This document shows, piece by piece, positions 43,060 through 54,019 of a DNA stretch of 64,000 nt; position 1 is the stretch's first letter; each line of letters begins with the position of its first letter. The DNA comes from Pyxidicoccus caerfyrddinensis (GTDB lineage: Bacteria; Myxococcota; Myxococcia; Myxococcales; Myxococcaceae), in NCBI RefSeq assembly GCF_010894405.1, contig NZ_JAAIYA010000017.1, positions 1 to 64,000 of the forward strand, given 5' to 3'. The notes under the pieces were generated by a model that did not search any database, was not told where the DNA came from, and saw only the letters and a program-made list of their open reading frames with translations. The position numbers were made by a program, and so were the translations under genes.

Positions 43060-43964
43060 GGCCGCCCATCCACGTCATGGAGCGGCTGTCGCGCATCGCC
43101 CCGCTCGGCGTGCGCTTCCACGACGAGGCCACCGGCGCCCTCGTCGGTGACGGCCTGCAAGTCAGCGCCTTCCCCGAGCACCTGCCCGCCGCGCGCAAGC
43201 CCTCCGTCGTCAACCGCTCCGGCGTCCACGTCCTCATGGACCTGCCCGGCCTGAGGGACCTCGAGTACGGCGACGGCGACGCGGGCACCGACGCGTGGTG
43301 GGCCGCCCTCCCCGCCCGCCGGCCCTACATCGTCGAGGTCCAGGACACGCTGGGACGCTTCCTCCCCTGCGCCTTCCGCGCGCAGCTGCCCCACCGCGGC
43401 CTCTTCGCGCCGGACTGCATCTCCTCGCCCCTGTCCCCGCTGTCGCCGCTGTCCCCCGGGGACGGCCCTTCCGTGCCGCTGTTCTCCGCGCCCGCGCGCC
43501 AGTCCGCCGTGCCACTGGCCGTGCTGCGCGCCGAGCTGTGGGACATCCACGCGCGCATCCCCGCGGCGTGGGCGTACGTGGAGGCCACCGTCACCGGGGG
43601 CGTCACCGTGCGCGGCATCGCGGACGAAGGTGGCCGGCTCGCCCTCTTCTTCCAGTACCCGGAGCCCGTGGACTTCGCGCCGGGCTCGGCGATGGACGCG
43701 TCCAGCCTCCCCGCGGGCCCGCCGCTGCTGGAGCAGTCGTGGGCGCTGCAGGTGCGCGTCCACTACGCCCGCCACACGCCCGTGCCCGAGCTGCCGGACG
43801 TGTGCCTCACGCTGTCCCAGCCCCCGGTGGGGGTGTGGGCCGACACGGGCAGCCCGCTGGAGCTGCTCGAGCCAACGCTGCGCTACGGCCAGGAGCTCGT
43901 CCTGCGGACCCAGGACGCACCGGGCTCTCGACTGTGGATCACCCCCACGGGTCCAACTCCCTAG
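43056..43964 (+). CDS. Unknown protein between DUF4255 and sheath genes
   Basis: A 302-residue protein, ATG 43056 overlapping the previous stop by 4 nt, so translationally coupled. Predominantly beta, with a short-tandem linker SSPLSPLSPLSPGDG at about 127-140. VEATVTGGVTVRGIADEGGR and ALQVRVHYARH suggest carboxypeptidase-regulatory-like or Fn-type strands. I do not recognise it. Injection loci of this lineage often have such a lineage-specific gene at the cap end; it may adapt the cap or the surface. Its 3' end is 9 bp from the sheath gene. A similar SPLSPLSP linker is found in the fibre protein at 59498. Confidence 0.75.
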   Translation: MRPPIHVMERLSRIAPLGVRFHDEATGALVGDGLQVSAFPEHLPAARKPSVVNRSGVHVLMDLPGLRDLEYGDGDAGTDAWWAALPARRPYIVEVQDTLGRFLPCAFRAQLPHRGLFAPDCISSPLSPLSPLSPGDGPSVPLFSAPARQSAVPLAVLRAELWDIHARIPAAWAYVEATVTGGVTVRGIADEGGRLALFFQYPEPVDFAPGSAMDASSLPAGPPLLEQSWALQVRVHYARHTPVPELPDVCLTLSQPPVGVWADTGSPLELLEPTLRYGQELVLRTQDAPGSRLWITPTGPTP

Positions 43965-43973
43965 GAAAGACCG

Positions 43974-45944
<1,971 letters not shown>

Positions 45945-45962
45945 CCCTCCTGGAGACCAACC

Positions 45963-46415
45963 ATGGCCGTCTTTCGTGATCGCCCCTATGTGCAGTTCAA
46001 CTTCCTGGTCGACCTGGGCACCGGCACCACCGATGGGCCGGACGCGGGCTTCCAGGAAATCTCCAACGTGGGCATGGAGGTCACCGTCGCGGAGTACCGC
46101 AACGGCAACGAGAAGGAGAACAGCGTCCGCAAGATTACGGGCCTGAACAAGGCCACGGACGTCACCATGAAGCGCGGGGTGATTGGCTCGCTCAGCCTCT
46201 ACAAGTGGCTGGACCAGCTGCGCAACGGCGACGCCAACGCCATGCGCACCGTCACCATCCAGCTCCAGAACGAGGACCACACCGCGGTGGTGCAGACGTG
46301 GAAGCTCTTGCGCGCCCGCATCATCAAGCACGTGTCCGGACCCTTCAACGCGAAGGGCACGGACGTGGCGATTGAAGAGCTCACCATCGCCTACGAGCGG
46401 CTGGAGATGGAGTGA
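45963..46415 (+). CDS. Inner tube protein (gp19/Pvc1-like)
   Basis: A 150-residue tube protein: MAVFRDRPYVQFNFLVDLGT, then FQEISNVGMEVTVAEYRNGN, the KITGLNKATDVTMKRGVIGS block and the closing IEELTIAYERLEME. These are the marks of the T4 gp19/Pvc1 tube family, whose hexameric rings make the hollow tube carrying effectors. ATG 45963 follows ctcctggagacc. The stop lies 1 bp before the GTG start of the large second sheath protein. Confidence 0.95.
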   Translation: MAVFRDRPYVQFNFLVDLGTGTTDGPDAGFQEISNVGMEVTVAEYRNGNEKENSVRKITGLNKATDVTMKRGVIGSLSLYKWLDQLRNGDANAMRTVTIQLQNEDHTAVVQTWKLLRARIIKHVSGPFNAKGTDVAIEELTIAYERLEME

Positions 46416-46416
46416 C

Positions 46417-49209
46417 GTGAGCCGCCCCGCCGCCAGACGCCTTCCCGGCCTCCGCTTCGAGATACAGGCTCCGCCCGTGGCGGACGCGCTGCCTCGGATG
46501 GACGTGGCCGCCTTCGTCGGCTTCGCGGCCTCCGGCCCGCTGCATGCGCCGGTGGCGGTGGAGGACGTGGCGGACTTCGCGGCGGTGTTTGGCGCGGCGC
46601 CCCTGCTGGCCTGGGACACCGAGCGGGGCGAGCCCGTGTACGCGCAGCTCGAGTCCGCGGTGCGGGCCTTCTTCCGCAACGGCGGCCAGCGCTGCTGGGT
46701 GGTGCGCGTGGCGGGGCCCCAGGCACGCACCAACACCTTCCCCGTGCCGGGCCTCCTGCGGTGCACGGAGGGCGGCGCGGCGACGCCCGCACTCGCACGG
46801 GCCCGCTCCGAGGGGAGCTGGTCCGACGCGGCGACGGTGGCCACGTCCCTCCACCGCGAGCCGGTGGAGCTGCTGGACTGGGACAGCGTGGACGGCGCGG
46901 GCGCCGAGCTGTTGGTGACGGCGCCTGGCGGCGTGGCCGTGGGCGATTTGCTGCGGGTGAGCTTCGACGGCACCGGCTGCACGCTGCTGGTGCCGGTGGA
47001 GTCGGTGGAGCCCGTGGCGCAGGAGACGGCGCTGACGTGGTCCGGCCCGGTGTCGCGGCGGGTGACGGCGCGGGTGCGTGCGCCTCGCGCGGTGTGGCAG
47101 CAGACGGACGTGGCCCCCGTGGACACCACGCCCTTCGTGTCGTGGATGCGCGGCGAGGGCGACGAGGTGTCGTTGGACGTCACCGCCATGGAGGACCCGG
47201 GGCCCACGGTGTCGCCTCGCGTGCTCACGCTGACGCTGGACCTGCCCCCGGAAGCAGCGCCTCCGCCGGGCACGCTGCTGCGCATCGTGGACGCCGCCAC
47301 CGGCGAGCACTGGCTGCCGGTGGACTCCGTGCAATTGGGCCAGGTGGCCGGCGGCGGGGTGCAGGTGTCCGGTGTGGCGACGCGGGTCGTGACGTCCGTG
47401 CCGGTGGATGTGACTTCCGCGCCTGCCTGGTGCGAGCGGCTGACGCTCAGCCTGTGGACGCGGCGGGGCGAGGAGCAGCCCGCGCAACTGGAGCGGCTCG
47501 GCTTCTGCCCCGCGCACCCGCGCCACTGGGCCGCGCTGCCCACCGATGTGGAGCGGGCGCGGCACGAGGACGCCGACACGCTGCCCTCGCGGCTCCCCGA
47601 GGAGCGGCTGCCGCAGGACTGGCGCCAGGGCGTACCCACCGAGCGCTTCCCGCTGGCGGGCCCCGGCCCCGCGGGCGAGGCCTTCTCCCTGCCCCTGGGG
47701 CTGACGGACCAGCCCACCGCGTACCTGGGCTGCACGCCTCCGGCCGGAGACTCGCTGGTGCGCGACGGGCTGGCGACGTTTGGCGCGGACCTCTTCCTGG
47801 ACGTGGACGTGAAGTCGCTGGGCACGGAGGCGCTGCTCGCGCAGGCGGACTTCCTCCGCTACCAGAGCAGCCAGCCCCGGACGCTCAAGGGCATCCACGC
47901 CGTGTTGGACAGGCTGGACGCCACGCTGGTGGCCGTGCCGGACGCGGTACACCGACCGTGGGTGCTCGCCGGCCGTCCCGACGTGCCTCCGCCCGAGCCG
48001 GGTGAGCCGCTGCCGGAGCCGGCGTGGGGCTCGTTCCTGGACTGCGCCTTCCAGCCGCCTCCCGCGCCCGAGCCGTTGGTGACGCAGCCGGAGGAGCCGG
48101 ACTCCGGACAGGCCTTCACCCTGGACTGGGCAAAGGTGCCCGGTGCGGACGTCGTCTACGTGCTGGAGGAGGCCACCCTCCCCGACTTCAGCGATGCCGC
48201 CGAGTTGTACCGGGGGCCGCTGACCGAGCGCACGCTGTACGGGCGCACGACCGGCACGCGCTACTACCGGGTGCGCGCGGAGCGCGGCGGCGTCACCGGG
48301 CCCTGGGCTCCGGGCGTGGCCGTCACCGTGGCGCCCCAGTCGAAGTGGCACCTGGTGCCAGTGACCCAGTACGACGTGGGCCCCCTGCTGGCCGTGCAGC
48401 GCGCGCTGATGCGGATGTCGTGCGCCCGGGGTGACTTCCTGGCCGTGCTGTCCCTGCCCGAGCACTACCGGGAAGAGGAGGCCATGGGCCACGCGGCCAC
48501 GCTCCAGTCCCCGTTGGGCGCGGAGGAGGACGGCGTGCCGCCCATCGGCTTCGCCGAGGAGAACGCCCTGTCCTACGGCGCGCTCTACCACCCGTGGACC
48601 TTCGTCTCCGAGGAGGGCCAGCCGGGCGCGCCCCGGCGCATGACTCCGGACGGCACCGCGTGCGGCGTGCTGGCGCGGCGGGCGGTGGAGCGCGGGGTGT
48701 GGGTGGCTCCGGCCAACGAGCGGTGGGAGGGCGTGGTGGCGCTGGACCCGGCCCTGAGCCGCGACCGGTGGCTGGACCTCCAGGAGGCGCAGGTGAACGT
48801 GGTGCGCCAGGAGCCTCGCGCCTTCCTCACGCTGTCCGCGGACACGCTGGCCACGGACCCGGACCTGCGCCCCATTCACGTGCGGCGGCTGCTCTCGCTG
48901 CTGCGCCGGGCGGCGCTGCAGCTGGGCGCCACCTACGTCTTCGAGCCCAACGACGCCAGCTTCCGGCGCCGCGTGCAGCGTGGCTTCGAGGCGCTGCTGG
49001 GCAGCCTCTTCACGCGCGGCGCCTTCGCGGGGAAGACGCCCGAGAGCGCCTTCCAGGTGGTGACGGGCGATGCGCTCAACACCCCCAGCCAGATGGAGCA
49101 GGGCCGCTTCTTCGTGGACCTGAAGGTGGCGCCGTCGCAGCCCCTCACCTTCCTCAACGTGCGGCTCGTGCAGAGCGGCGAGCGCGGCACCGTCACGGAG
49201 GCGCGCTAG
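46417..49209 (+). CDS. Giant second sheath-like protein with Fn3-like insertion
   Basis: A 930-residue protein starting at GTG 46417 (SRPAARRLPGLRFEIQAPPV). N-terminal MDVAAFVGFAASGPLHAPVA and VRAFFRNGGQRCWVVRVAGP are sheath-type arm and core strands, and the C-terminus (LRLRPIHVRR-like, RRLLSLLRRAALQLGATYVF, VNVVRQEPRAFL, RFFVDLKVAPSQPLTFLNV) is the conserved sheath core. Between (residues ~546-641) is a fibronectin-III-like beta unit: FTLDWAKVPGADVVYVLEEA, RTTGTRYYRVRAERGGV. Larger than usual second sheaths, which suggests a decorated ring exposing this domain. It is co-translated with the tube gene (1-bp gap). Confidence 0.85.
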   Translation: MSRPAARRLPGLRFEIQAPPVADALPRMDVAAFVGFAASGPLHAPVAVEDVADFAAVFGAAPLLAWDTERGEPVYAQLESAVRAFFRNGGQRCWVVRVAGPQARTNTFPVPGLLRCTEGGAATPALARARSEGSWSDAATVATSLHREPVELLDWDSVDGAGAELLVTAPGGVAVGDLLRVSFDGTGCTLLVPVESVEPVAQETALTWSGPVSRRVTARVRAPRAVWQQTDVAPVDTTPFVSWMRGEGDEVSLDVTAMEDPGPTVSPRVLTLTLDLPPEAAPPPGTLLRIVDAATGEHWLPVDSVQLGQVAGGGVQVSGVATRVVTSVPVDVTSAPAWCERLTLSLWTRRGEEQPAQLERLGFCPAHPRHWAALPTDVERARHEDADTLPSRLPEERLPQDWRQGVPTERFPLAGPGPAGEAFSLPLGLTDQPTAYLGCTPPAGDSLVRDGLATFGADLFLDVDVKSLGTEALLAQADFLRYQSSQPRTLKGIHAVLDRLDATLVAVPDAVHRPWVLAGRPDVPPPEPGEPLPEPAWGSFLDCAFQPPPAPEPLVTQPEEPDSGQAFTLDWAKVPGADVVYVLEEATLPDFSDAAELYRGPLTERTLYGRTTGTRYYRVRAERGGVTGPWAPGVAVTVAPQSKWHLVPVTQYDVGPLLAVQRALMRMSCARGDFLAVLSLPEHYREEEAMGHAATLQSPLGAEEDGVPPIGFAEENALSYGALYHPWTFVSEEGQPGAPRRMTPDGTACGVLARRAVERGVWVAPANERWEGVVALDPALSRDRWLDLQEAQVNVVRQEPRAFLTLSADTLATDPDLRPIHVRRLLSLLRRAALQLGATYVFEPNDASFRRRVQRGFEALLGSLFTRGAFAGKTPESAFQVVTGDALNTPSQMEQGRFFVDLKVAPSQPLTFLNVRLVQSGERGTVTEAR

Positions 49210-49212
49210 CGC

Positions 49213-49701
49213 ATGGCCACCCCGACAGACGAGACGGTCATCGCCCCGTTCACCGCGTTCGCCTTCGCGGTGGAAATCGACATCCCCGGCGTCAGCCCCA
49301 AGGCGTGCAGCGCGGCCTTCTCCGAGTGCGACGGCCTGGAGATGACCATGGACGTGAAGACCATCCGCGAGGGTGGCAACAACGGCCGGCAAATCCGTCT
49401 CACCGGCGCGTTCAGCTTCGGCCAGCTCACGCTCAAGCGCGGCATGACGGCCAACGACGAGCTGTGGAAGTGGTTCGAGGCCATGCGCACGCGCCCCCGG
49501 CTGCGCGCCAGCGCGGAGGTGGTGGTGTTCGCCCCCGGCCCCCAGCAGAAGGAGCGCGCGCGCTTCATCCTCACGCGATGCCTGCCCGTGAAGCTCAAGG
49601 CCCCGCCGCTCAACGCCAAGGACGGCATGGTGGCCATCGAAGAGCTGCAGATTGCCTACGAGTCGCTCACCCGCAAGGCCGTGTCCGAGGGAGGCACCTA
49701 G
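49213..49701 (+). CDS. Second tube protein (Pvc5-like)
   Basis: A 162-residue tube-family protein: TVIAPFTAFAFAVEIDIPGV, FSECDGLEMTMDVKTIREGG then RQIRLTGAFSFGQLTLKRGM, closing with MVAIEELQIAYESLT. It is related to but distinct from the tube protein at 45963 and fits the Pvc5-type baseplate-proximal tube of injection systems. ATG 49213 is 4 bp after the sheath-like stop. Next gene (LysM-type) starts 4 bp after its stop. Confidence 0.9.
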   Translation: MATPTDETVIAPFTAFAFAVEIDIPGVSPKACSAAFSECDGLEMTMDVKTIREGGNNGRQIRLTGAFSFGQLTLKRGMTANDELWKWFEAMRTRPRLRASAEVVVFAPGPQQKERARFILTRCLPVKLKAPPLNAKDGMVAIEELQIAYESLTRKAVSEGGT

Positions 49702-49704
49702 CCC

Positions 49705-50457
49705 ATGGCCACCGACGCTCCGAAGCTGGCGAAGGCGAAGCTCATCCAGCTCGACGACAAGTTCAAGGACCCCATCGACGAGAAGGAGACGTCGGTGGAG
49801 GTGCAGTTCAATCCGGAGACGCTGAAAGTCACGTACGCCAACCAGGTCCAGCAGCCGCAGGGCGGCGGCGACCAGCGCGGCACGGCGGCGCAGCAGTTCG
49901 TGGGCACCGGCTCCACCAAGCTGGCCGTGCAACTCTGGTTCGACGTGACGGGCCAGCCGGAAGGCCCGGGCGAGCCCGCCGGCGTGGACGACGTCCGCAA
50001 GCTCACGGAGAAGGTGACGTTCTTCATCACCCCGAAGAAGAAGTCGGAGACGCAGTACATCCCGCCCGCGGTGCGCTTCCAGTGGGGCAGCTTCCGCTTC
50101 GACGGAATCATGGAGGGGATGGAGGAGTCACTGGAGCTGTTCTCCGAGGACGGCGTGCCGCTGCGCGCCAGCGTCTCCTTCACGCTGACGCAGCAGAAGA
50201 TTGGAACGCTGCGCTTCGAGGACCCGGACAAGAAGCCCGCGGGCGCGAAGACGACGCCCAGCGGCAAGCCCGCGGGCACCGCGCCGATGACGTCCGCGCC
50301 GTCGGGCTCGACGATGCAGGGCATCGCGGCGGGCCAGGGCAAGGGGGCCAGCTGGCAGGCCATCGCCTCGGCGAACGGAATCGAGAACCCGCGAATGCTG
50401 GCGCCCGGCCAGCTCGTGGACCTGCAGGCGGGGCTCAACATCGGTGTGAAGCGGTAG
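49705..50457 (+). CDS. LysM-type tube-initiator/adaptor protein
   Basis: A 250-residue protein. The N-terminal part (VEVQFNPETLKVTYANQVQQ, QLWFDVTGQPE, FQWGSFRFDGIMEGMEESLE, LFSEDGVPLRASVSFTLTQQ) is the contractile-injection tube-protein domain that initiates or adapts the tube on the hub. A Pro/Ala-rich linker (~190-210) leads to a LysM-like end, SWQAIASANGIENPRMLAPG followed by QLVDL. LysM binds glycans, so it could contact peptidoglycan or stabilise the spike. Corresponds to Pvc6/Pvc7-like genes. Confidence 0.9.
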   Translation: MATDAPKLAKAKLIQLDDKFKDPIDEKETSVEVQFNPETLKVTYANQVQQPQGGGDQRGTAAQQFVGTGSTKLAVQLWFDVTGQPEGPGEPAGVDDVRKLTEKVTFFITPKKKSETQYIPPAVRFQWGSFRFDGIMEGMEESLELFSEDGVPLRASVSFTLTQQKIGTLRFEDPDKKPAGAKTTPSGKPAGTAPMTSAPSGSTMQGIAAGQGKGASWQAIASANGIENPRMLAPGQLVDLQAGLNIGVKR

Positions 50458-50470
50458 CGGGGGCAGGCAC

Positions 50471-50644
50471 ATGGCCGTGGTCATCAACGAGATGGAAGTC
50501 GTCAGCGAGCCACCACCGTCCGCGTCGTCGGGCGGCGCCAAGGGGGGCGAGTCGTCCACCGGCTCCGAGGTGCAGAAGAACCACGACCTGGAGCGCAGCC
50601 TGAAGCGTCACCGCGAGCGGATGGAGCGCGTGCGCGCGCACTGA
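50471..50644 (+). CDS. Small injection-system protein (57 aa)
   Basis: ATG 50471 to TGA 50644, 57 residues: MAVVINEMEVVSEPPPSASS, a Gly/Ser linker, then KNHDLERSLKRHRERMERVR, a basic helical end. The opening resembles the small DUF5908-type proteins found in this position in eCIS loci, and its location between the tube-initiator and hub genes supports a baseplate adaptor. Preceded by gggggcaggcac. Too short for fold prediction; I call it by place and N-terminal pattern. Confidence 0.7.
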   Translation: MAVVINEMEVVSEPPPSASSGGAKGGESSTGSEVQKNHDLERSLKRHRERMERVRAH

Positions 50645-50657
50645 GCCGGAACTCCCC

Positions 50658-51743
50658 ATGGCCGACGGAAACAGCACCGACAGCAAGCTGAAGTCCTCCC
50701 GCCCCACCCTGCGTGTGGGCGGAGAGGAGAAGGCCTCGCTCGGACTGGCCCTGCTGGAGCTGTGCATCGCCGAGACGGCCCACGGGCTGTACCGGTGCGA
50801 GGCCACCTTCGGCAACTGGGGCCCCAAGGACGGGGACACCGGCTTCCTCTACTTCGACCGCACGGAGCTGGACTTCGGCAAGCCCTTCGAGGTGCGGCTG
50901 GGCACCTCGGACATCCTCTTCGAGGGCCGCATCACCGGCCTGGAGGCGGGCTTCCCGGAGGCCTCGCCGCCCACGCTGACGGTGCTGGCGGAGGACCGGC
51001 TCCAGGACTTGCGCATGACGCGGCGGACGGCGACGTACGCGGACGTCACCGACGCGGACGTGCTGAAGCAGATTGCCAGCAAGCACGGGCTGACGCCGGA
51101 GGTGGACGTCCAGGGGCCGAAGCACAAGGTGCTGGCGCAGCTCAACCAGAGCGACCTGGCCTTCCTGCGCGAGCGCTGCCGCGCGGTGGACGTGGAGCTG
51201 TGGGTGGAGGGGCGCACGCTGAAGGCGAAGAAGCGCGGCGCGCGCTCCAGCGGCGAGGCACCCAAGCTGGGCCGCGGCAATGAGCTGCTGGCCTTCACCG
51301 TGCTCGCGGACCTGGCCAACCAGCGCTCCGCCGTGACGGTGAGCGGCTGGAGCGTGCAGGACAAGGACGCGGTGACGCACGAGGCGGGCCCGTCCGTGCT
51401 GGGCGCGGAGCTGGGCAACGACGAGAGCGGCGCGAGCCTGCTGTCCTCCAAGCTGGCCGAGCGCAAGGAGGCCGTGGTCCACGCCGTGCCCATGGGCAGC
51501 CAGGAGGCCCAGGCGCGGGCGGAAGGGCTGTTCCGGCAGATGGCGCGGCGCTTCGTGGTGGGCCGGGGCACGGCGCAGACGGACGCGAAGCTGCGCGTGG
51601 GCGCCCGCGTGGAGCTGACCGGACTGGGGCCGATGTTCAGCGGCAAGTACCACCTGGCGGAGGTGAAGCACCTGTTCGACGCCGAGCGCGGCCTGCGCAC
51701 GGAGTTCGTCGCGGAGCGGGCGGGCCTGGGGAGGGCGTCATGA
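50658..51743 (+). CDS. Baseplate hub protein (gp27/gpD-like)
   Basis: A 361-residue hub of the phage late-control D type. Its N-terminal SRPTLRVGGEEKASLGLALL and FYFDRTELDF-like strands, the middle YADVTDADVLKQIASKHGLT and QLNQSDLAFLRERCRAVDVE, and the C-terminal LRVGARVELTGLGPMFSGKY block are characteristic. The trimeric hub links tube to spike. Its stop overlaps the spike start by 4 nt (ATGA), so the hub and spike are encoded separately, whereas VgrG fuses them. Confidence 0.95.
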   Translation: MADGNSTDSKLKSSRPTLRVGGEEKASLGLALLELCIAETAHGLYRCEATFGNWGPKDGDTGFLYFDRTELDFGKPFEVRLGTSDILFEGRITGLEAGFPEASPPTLTVLAEDRLQDLRMTRRTATYADVTDADVLKQIASKHGLTPEVDVQGPKHKVLAQLNQSDLAFLRERCRAVDVELWVEGRTLKAKKRGARSSGEAPKLGRGNELLAFTVLADLANQRSAVTVSGWSVQDKDAVTHEAGPSVLGAELGNDESGASLLSSKLAERKEAVVHAVPMGSQEAQARAEGLFRQMARRFVVGRGTAQTDAKLRVGARVELTGLGPMFSGKYHLAEVKHLFDAERGLRTEFVAERAGLGRAS

Positions 51744-52459
51744 TGGACGGCTCGGCGTGGGAGATGGTGGCGGACGAGCGCGTGGCCGGAGGCCTGGGCG
51801 GCCGCTTCTATGGGCTGTACCCGGCGCGCGTCATCGACATCAAGGACCCGGACAACCAGGGCCGCGTGAAGGTGGCGCTGCCGTGGGCCGCGGACGCGGC
51901 GGGCGGCGGGCGCTACGAGGCCTGGGCCCGGCTGGCGACGTTGATGGGCGGCAACAACCGCGGCTCGTGGTTCGTCCCCGACGTGGAGGACGAGGTGCTG
52001 GTGGGCTTCGAGGCCGGAGACCCGCGCCGGCCCTACGTGGTGGGCGCGCTGTGGAACGGCAAGGACGCGCCGCCGGAGAGCATGGACGGCGCGGGGAAGA
52101 ACGCGAAGAAGGTGCTGCGCTCGCGCAACGGCGTGGTGATTACGCTCGACGACACGGACGGCCAGGAGACGCTGAGCCTGGAGACGCCCGGCGGCCAGAA
52201 GGTGACGCTCAAGGACGGGCCCGGCTCCATCGAGGTGGCGGACAGCAACGGCAACTCGGTGAAGCTGGAGTCCAGCGGCATCACCGTGACGGCCTCCGCG
52301 AAGGTCACCATCAACGCCAGCACCGCGGAGATCTCCGCCGGCATGCTCACCGTCAACGCGGGCATGTCCAAGTTCAGCGGCGTGGTGCAGGCGGACACCG
52401 TCATCACCAACAGCGTCGTCAGTGCCTCCTATACGCCGGGCGCGGGGAACGTATGGTGA
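51740..52459 (+). CDS. Spike/baseplate V protein (gpV, OB-fold)
   Basis: A 239-residue spike protein. The OB-fold region reads FYGLYPARVIDIKDPDNQGR then VKVALPWAADAAGGGRYEAW, ending the module with GSWFVPDVEDEVLVGFEAGD and RRPYVVGALWNG. The rest is a repetitive beta-helix (VTLKDGPGSIEVADSNGNSV, KLESSGITVTASAKVTINAS, TAEISAGMLTVNAGMSKFSG) that forms a needle, as in gpV/VgrG C-termini. A PAAR tip protein is not seen adjacent. Translationally coupled to hub (ATGA) and to the next gene (start 52453 within its end). Confidence 0.95.
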   Translation: MMDGSAWEMVADERVAGGLGGRFYGLYPARVIDIKDPDNQGRVKVALPWAADAAGGGRYEAWARLATLMGGNNRGSWFVPDVEDEVLVGFEAGDPRRPYVVGALWNGKDAPPESMDGAGKNAKKVLRSRNGVVITLDDTDGQETLSLETPGGQKVTLKDGPGSIEVADSNGNSVKLESSGITVTASAKVTINASTAEISAGMLTVNAGMSKFSGVVQADTVITNSVVSASYTPGAGNVW

Positions 52460-54015
52460 TGATGACCACCACGCTCCCCCATGCCGTGCAGTGGGTGGCG
52501 GCCTCGCCGCTGTGGGCGGGCACGGACAAGCTGGCGCGCATCCAGGCGCCGGGCATCCTCCAGTTCGAATCGGACCGCTTCATGGAGGAGCTGGCCGAGC
52601 GGCTCCAGCAGGTGCCCCGGCCGGACCTGACGGACCTGCTGGTGACGAAGTTCGAGAGCTTCGGTGAGCGCTTCCCCGGCGAGGGTCCGGTCGACTCGAC
52701 GCGCACGCCCAAGCTGTACCAGCCGGCGCACGGGCGCTTCTACCTGGTGGCCTCGAGCCTCGTGTGCCGCCTGCCCGGCATGCCGGACCACGTGGTGGAC
52801 CTGCCCAAGGGCGAGAAGGCCGCCTTCGTGCTGCGCAAGGAGCTGGGCAGTGGCAAGGAGGGCGCGTGGGTGCCCGACGCCACGGACCCGAGGGGCAAGC
52901 GTCGCATCTGGAAGGAGCTCACCGCCGCGCAGGTGGGCACGCTGACGAAGGGCGAGGACCTGCTGCCCCTCTTCCCGGTGAACTTCACGGCGGACGGCAA
53001 GCGCCGGCGGATGCTGGTGGGGCTGGTGCCCACGTCCAGCCGCGACACCTTCGAGTCCGCCGACGCCTTCCAGGCTCCGGCCTCCGAGCAGAACCCCCAG
53101 GAGATGATGATGGACGAGGCCGAGGGCCAGGTCCTCGTCCCGTTCGAGCAACTGCTCGCCTGGAACAAGAGCACGGCGGAGGCGGTGGCGACGCAGAAGG
53201 AGTCCTCGCGCTTCCTGCTGGTGGACTTCGCCACCTTCCTGGAGACCCGGCTCAAGACACTGTGGGACCAGCTCTTCAATGCCAGCTCGACAGGGCCGGC
53301 GGCGGGCCACGTCACCCGCGGCCTGTTCGACCTGCTGAACAACAGGCGCGTGGAGGGAAACTCCGGGACCAACACCTGGAGGAAGGCGCTGCGCGAGGCG
53401 ATGCAACAGCGCACGGTCATCTTCACCGGGGCCACGGGGGGACTCGAGTACAACCTGCACAACTGCACGGAGCTGTCCGTGGCGGAGCTGCGGGCGGCGC
53501 TGACGGAGGCCGTGAAGGCGGGCACGTACACCCTGCCCTCGCAGCCGGAGCCGGTGTCCAGGCTGGAGGAGCCGGGCGTCACCCGCTACGTGCTGCGCTG
53601 CGTGTACCTGAAGCCGGCGTGCGGCGCGCTGTGCCCGCCGCTGGTGAGCGCGCCGTCGCGGACCTTCACGCTGGCGCCCTTCTTCGACCCGGACGCGCCC
53701 GCGCGGCCGGTGCGCATCGAACTGCCCGTGGACACCAGCATCCGCGGGCTGCGCAGGTTCAAGAAGAACGTCGGCTTCACGCTGTCCAAGGGCCTGCGCA
53801 AGCAGATGTCCCGCGTGGCCGGCCTGGAGAAGACGATGAAGGGCGAGCTCGACGACGGGTTGAGCTTCGACCTGGGAGAGCTGTGCATGTTCTCCATTCC
53901 CATCATCACGCTCTGCGCGTTCATCGTCCTGATGATCTTCCTCGCGCTGCTCAACATCATCTTCTGGTGGATGCCCTTCCTGAAGATCTGCCTCCCGAAG
54001 CCCAGGGTGGGGTGA
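52453..54015 (+). CDS. Injection-operon protein with C-terminal membrane anchor
   Basis: A 520-residue protein of unknown family starting at ATG 52453 (or 52459, 52462), overlapping the spike gene. Mostly soluble, with a Lys/Arg-rich segment before the C-terminus (VGFTLSKGLRKQMSRVAGLE) and a C-terminal hydrophobic stretch MFSIPIITLCAFIVLMIFLA then LLNIIFWWMPFLKICLP, long enough for one or two membrane spans. Membrane proteins are unusual inside eCIS operons. Inference: it tethers or docks the particle at the cytoplasmic membrane, analogous to the separate membrane protein used by Streptomyces CIS, rather than the particle being released. No catalytic motif seen. Confidence 0.8.
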   Translation: MVMMTTTLPHAVQWVAASPLWAGTDKLARIQAPGILQFESDRFMEELAERLQQVPRPDLTDLLVTKFESFGERFPGEGPVDSTRTPKLYQPAHGRFYLVASSLVCRLPGMPDHVVDLPKGEKAAFVLRKELGSGKEGAWVPDATDPRGKRRIWKELTAAQVGTLTKGEDLLPLFPVNFTADGKRRRMLVGLVPTSSRDTFESADAFQAPASEQNPQEMMMDEAEGQVLVPFEQLLAWNKSTAEAVATQKESSRFLLVDFATFLETRLKTLWDQLFNASSTGPAAGHVTRGLFDLLNNRRVEGNSGTNTWRKALREAMQQRTVIFTGATGGLEYNLHNCTELSVAELRAALTEAVKAGTYTLPSQPEPVSRLEEPGVTRYVLRCVYLKPACGALCPPLVSAPSRTFTLAPFFDPDAPARPVRIELPVDTSIRGLRRFKKNVGFTLSKGLRKQMSRVAGLEKTMKGELDDGLSFDLGELCMFSIPIITLCAFIVLMIFLALLNIIFWWMPFLKICLPKPRVG

Positions 54016-54019
54016 GTCC

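Noticed and set aside
46381..49932. 1183-codon minus-strand open frame opposite the second sheath
   Set aside because: Antisense to a clear sheath gene; composition is His/Arg/Gly-rich as expected of a shadow.
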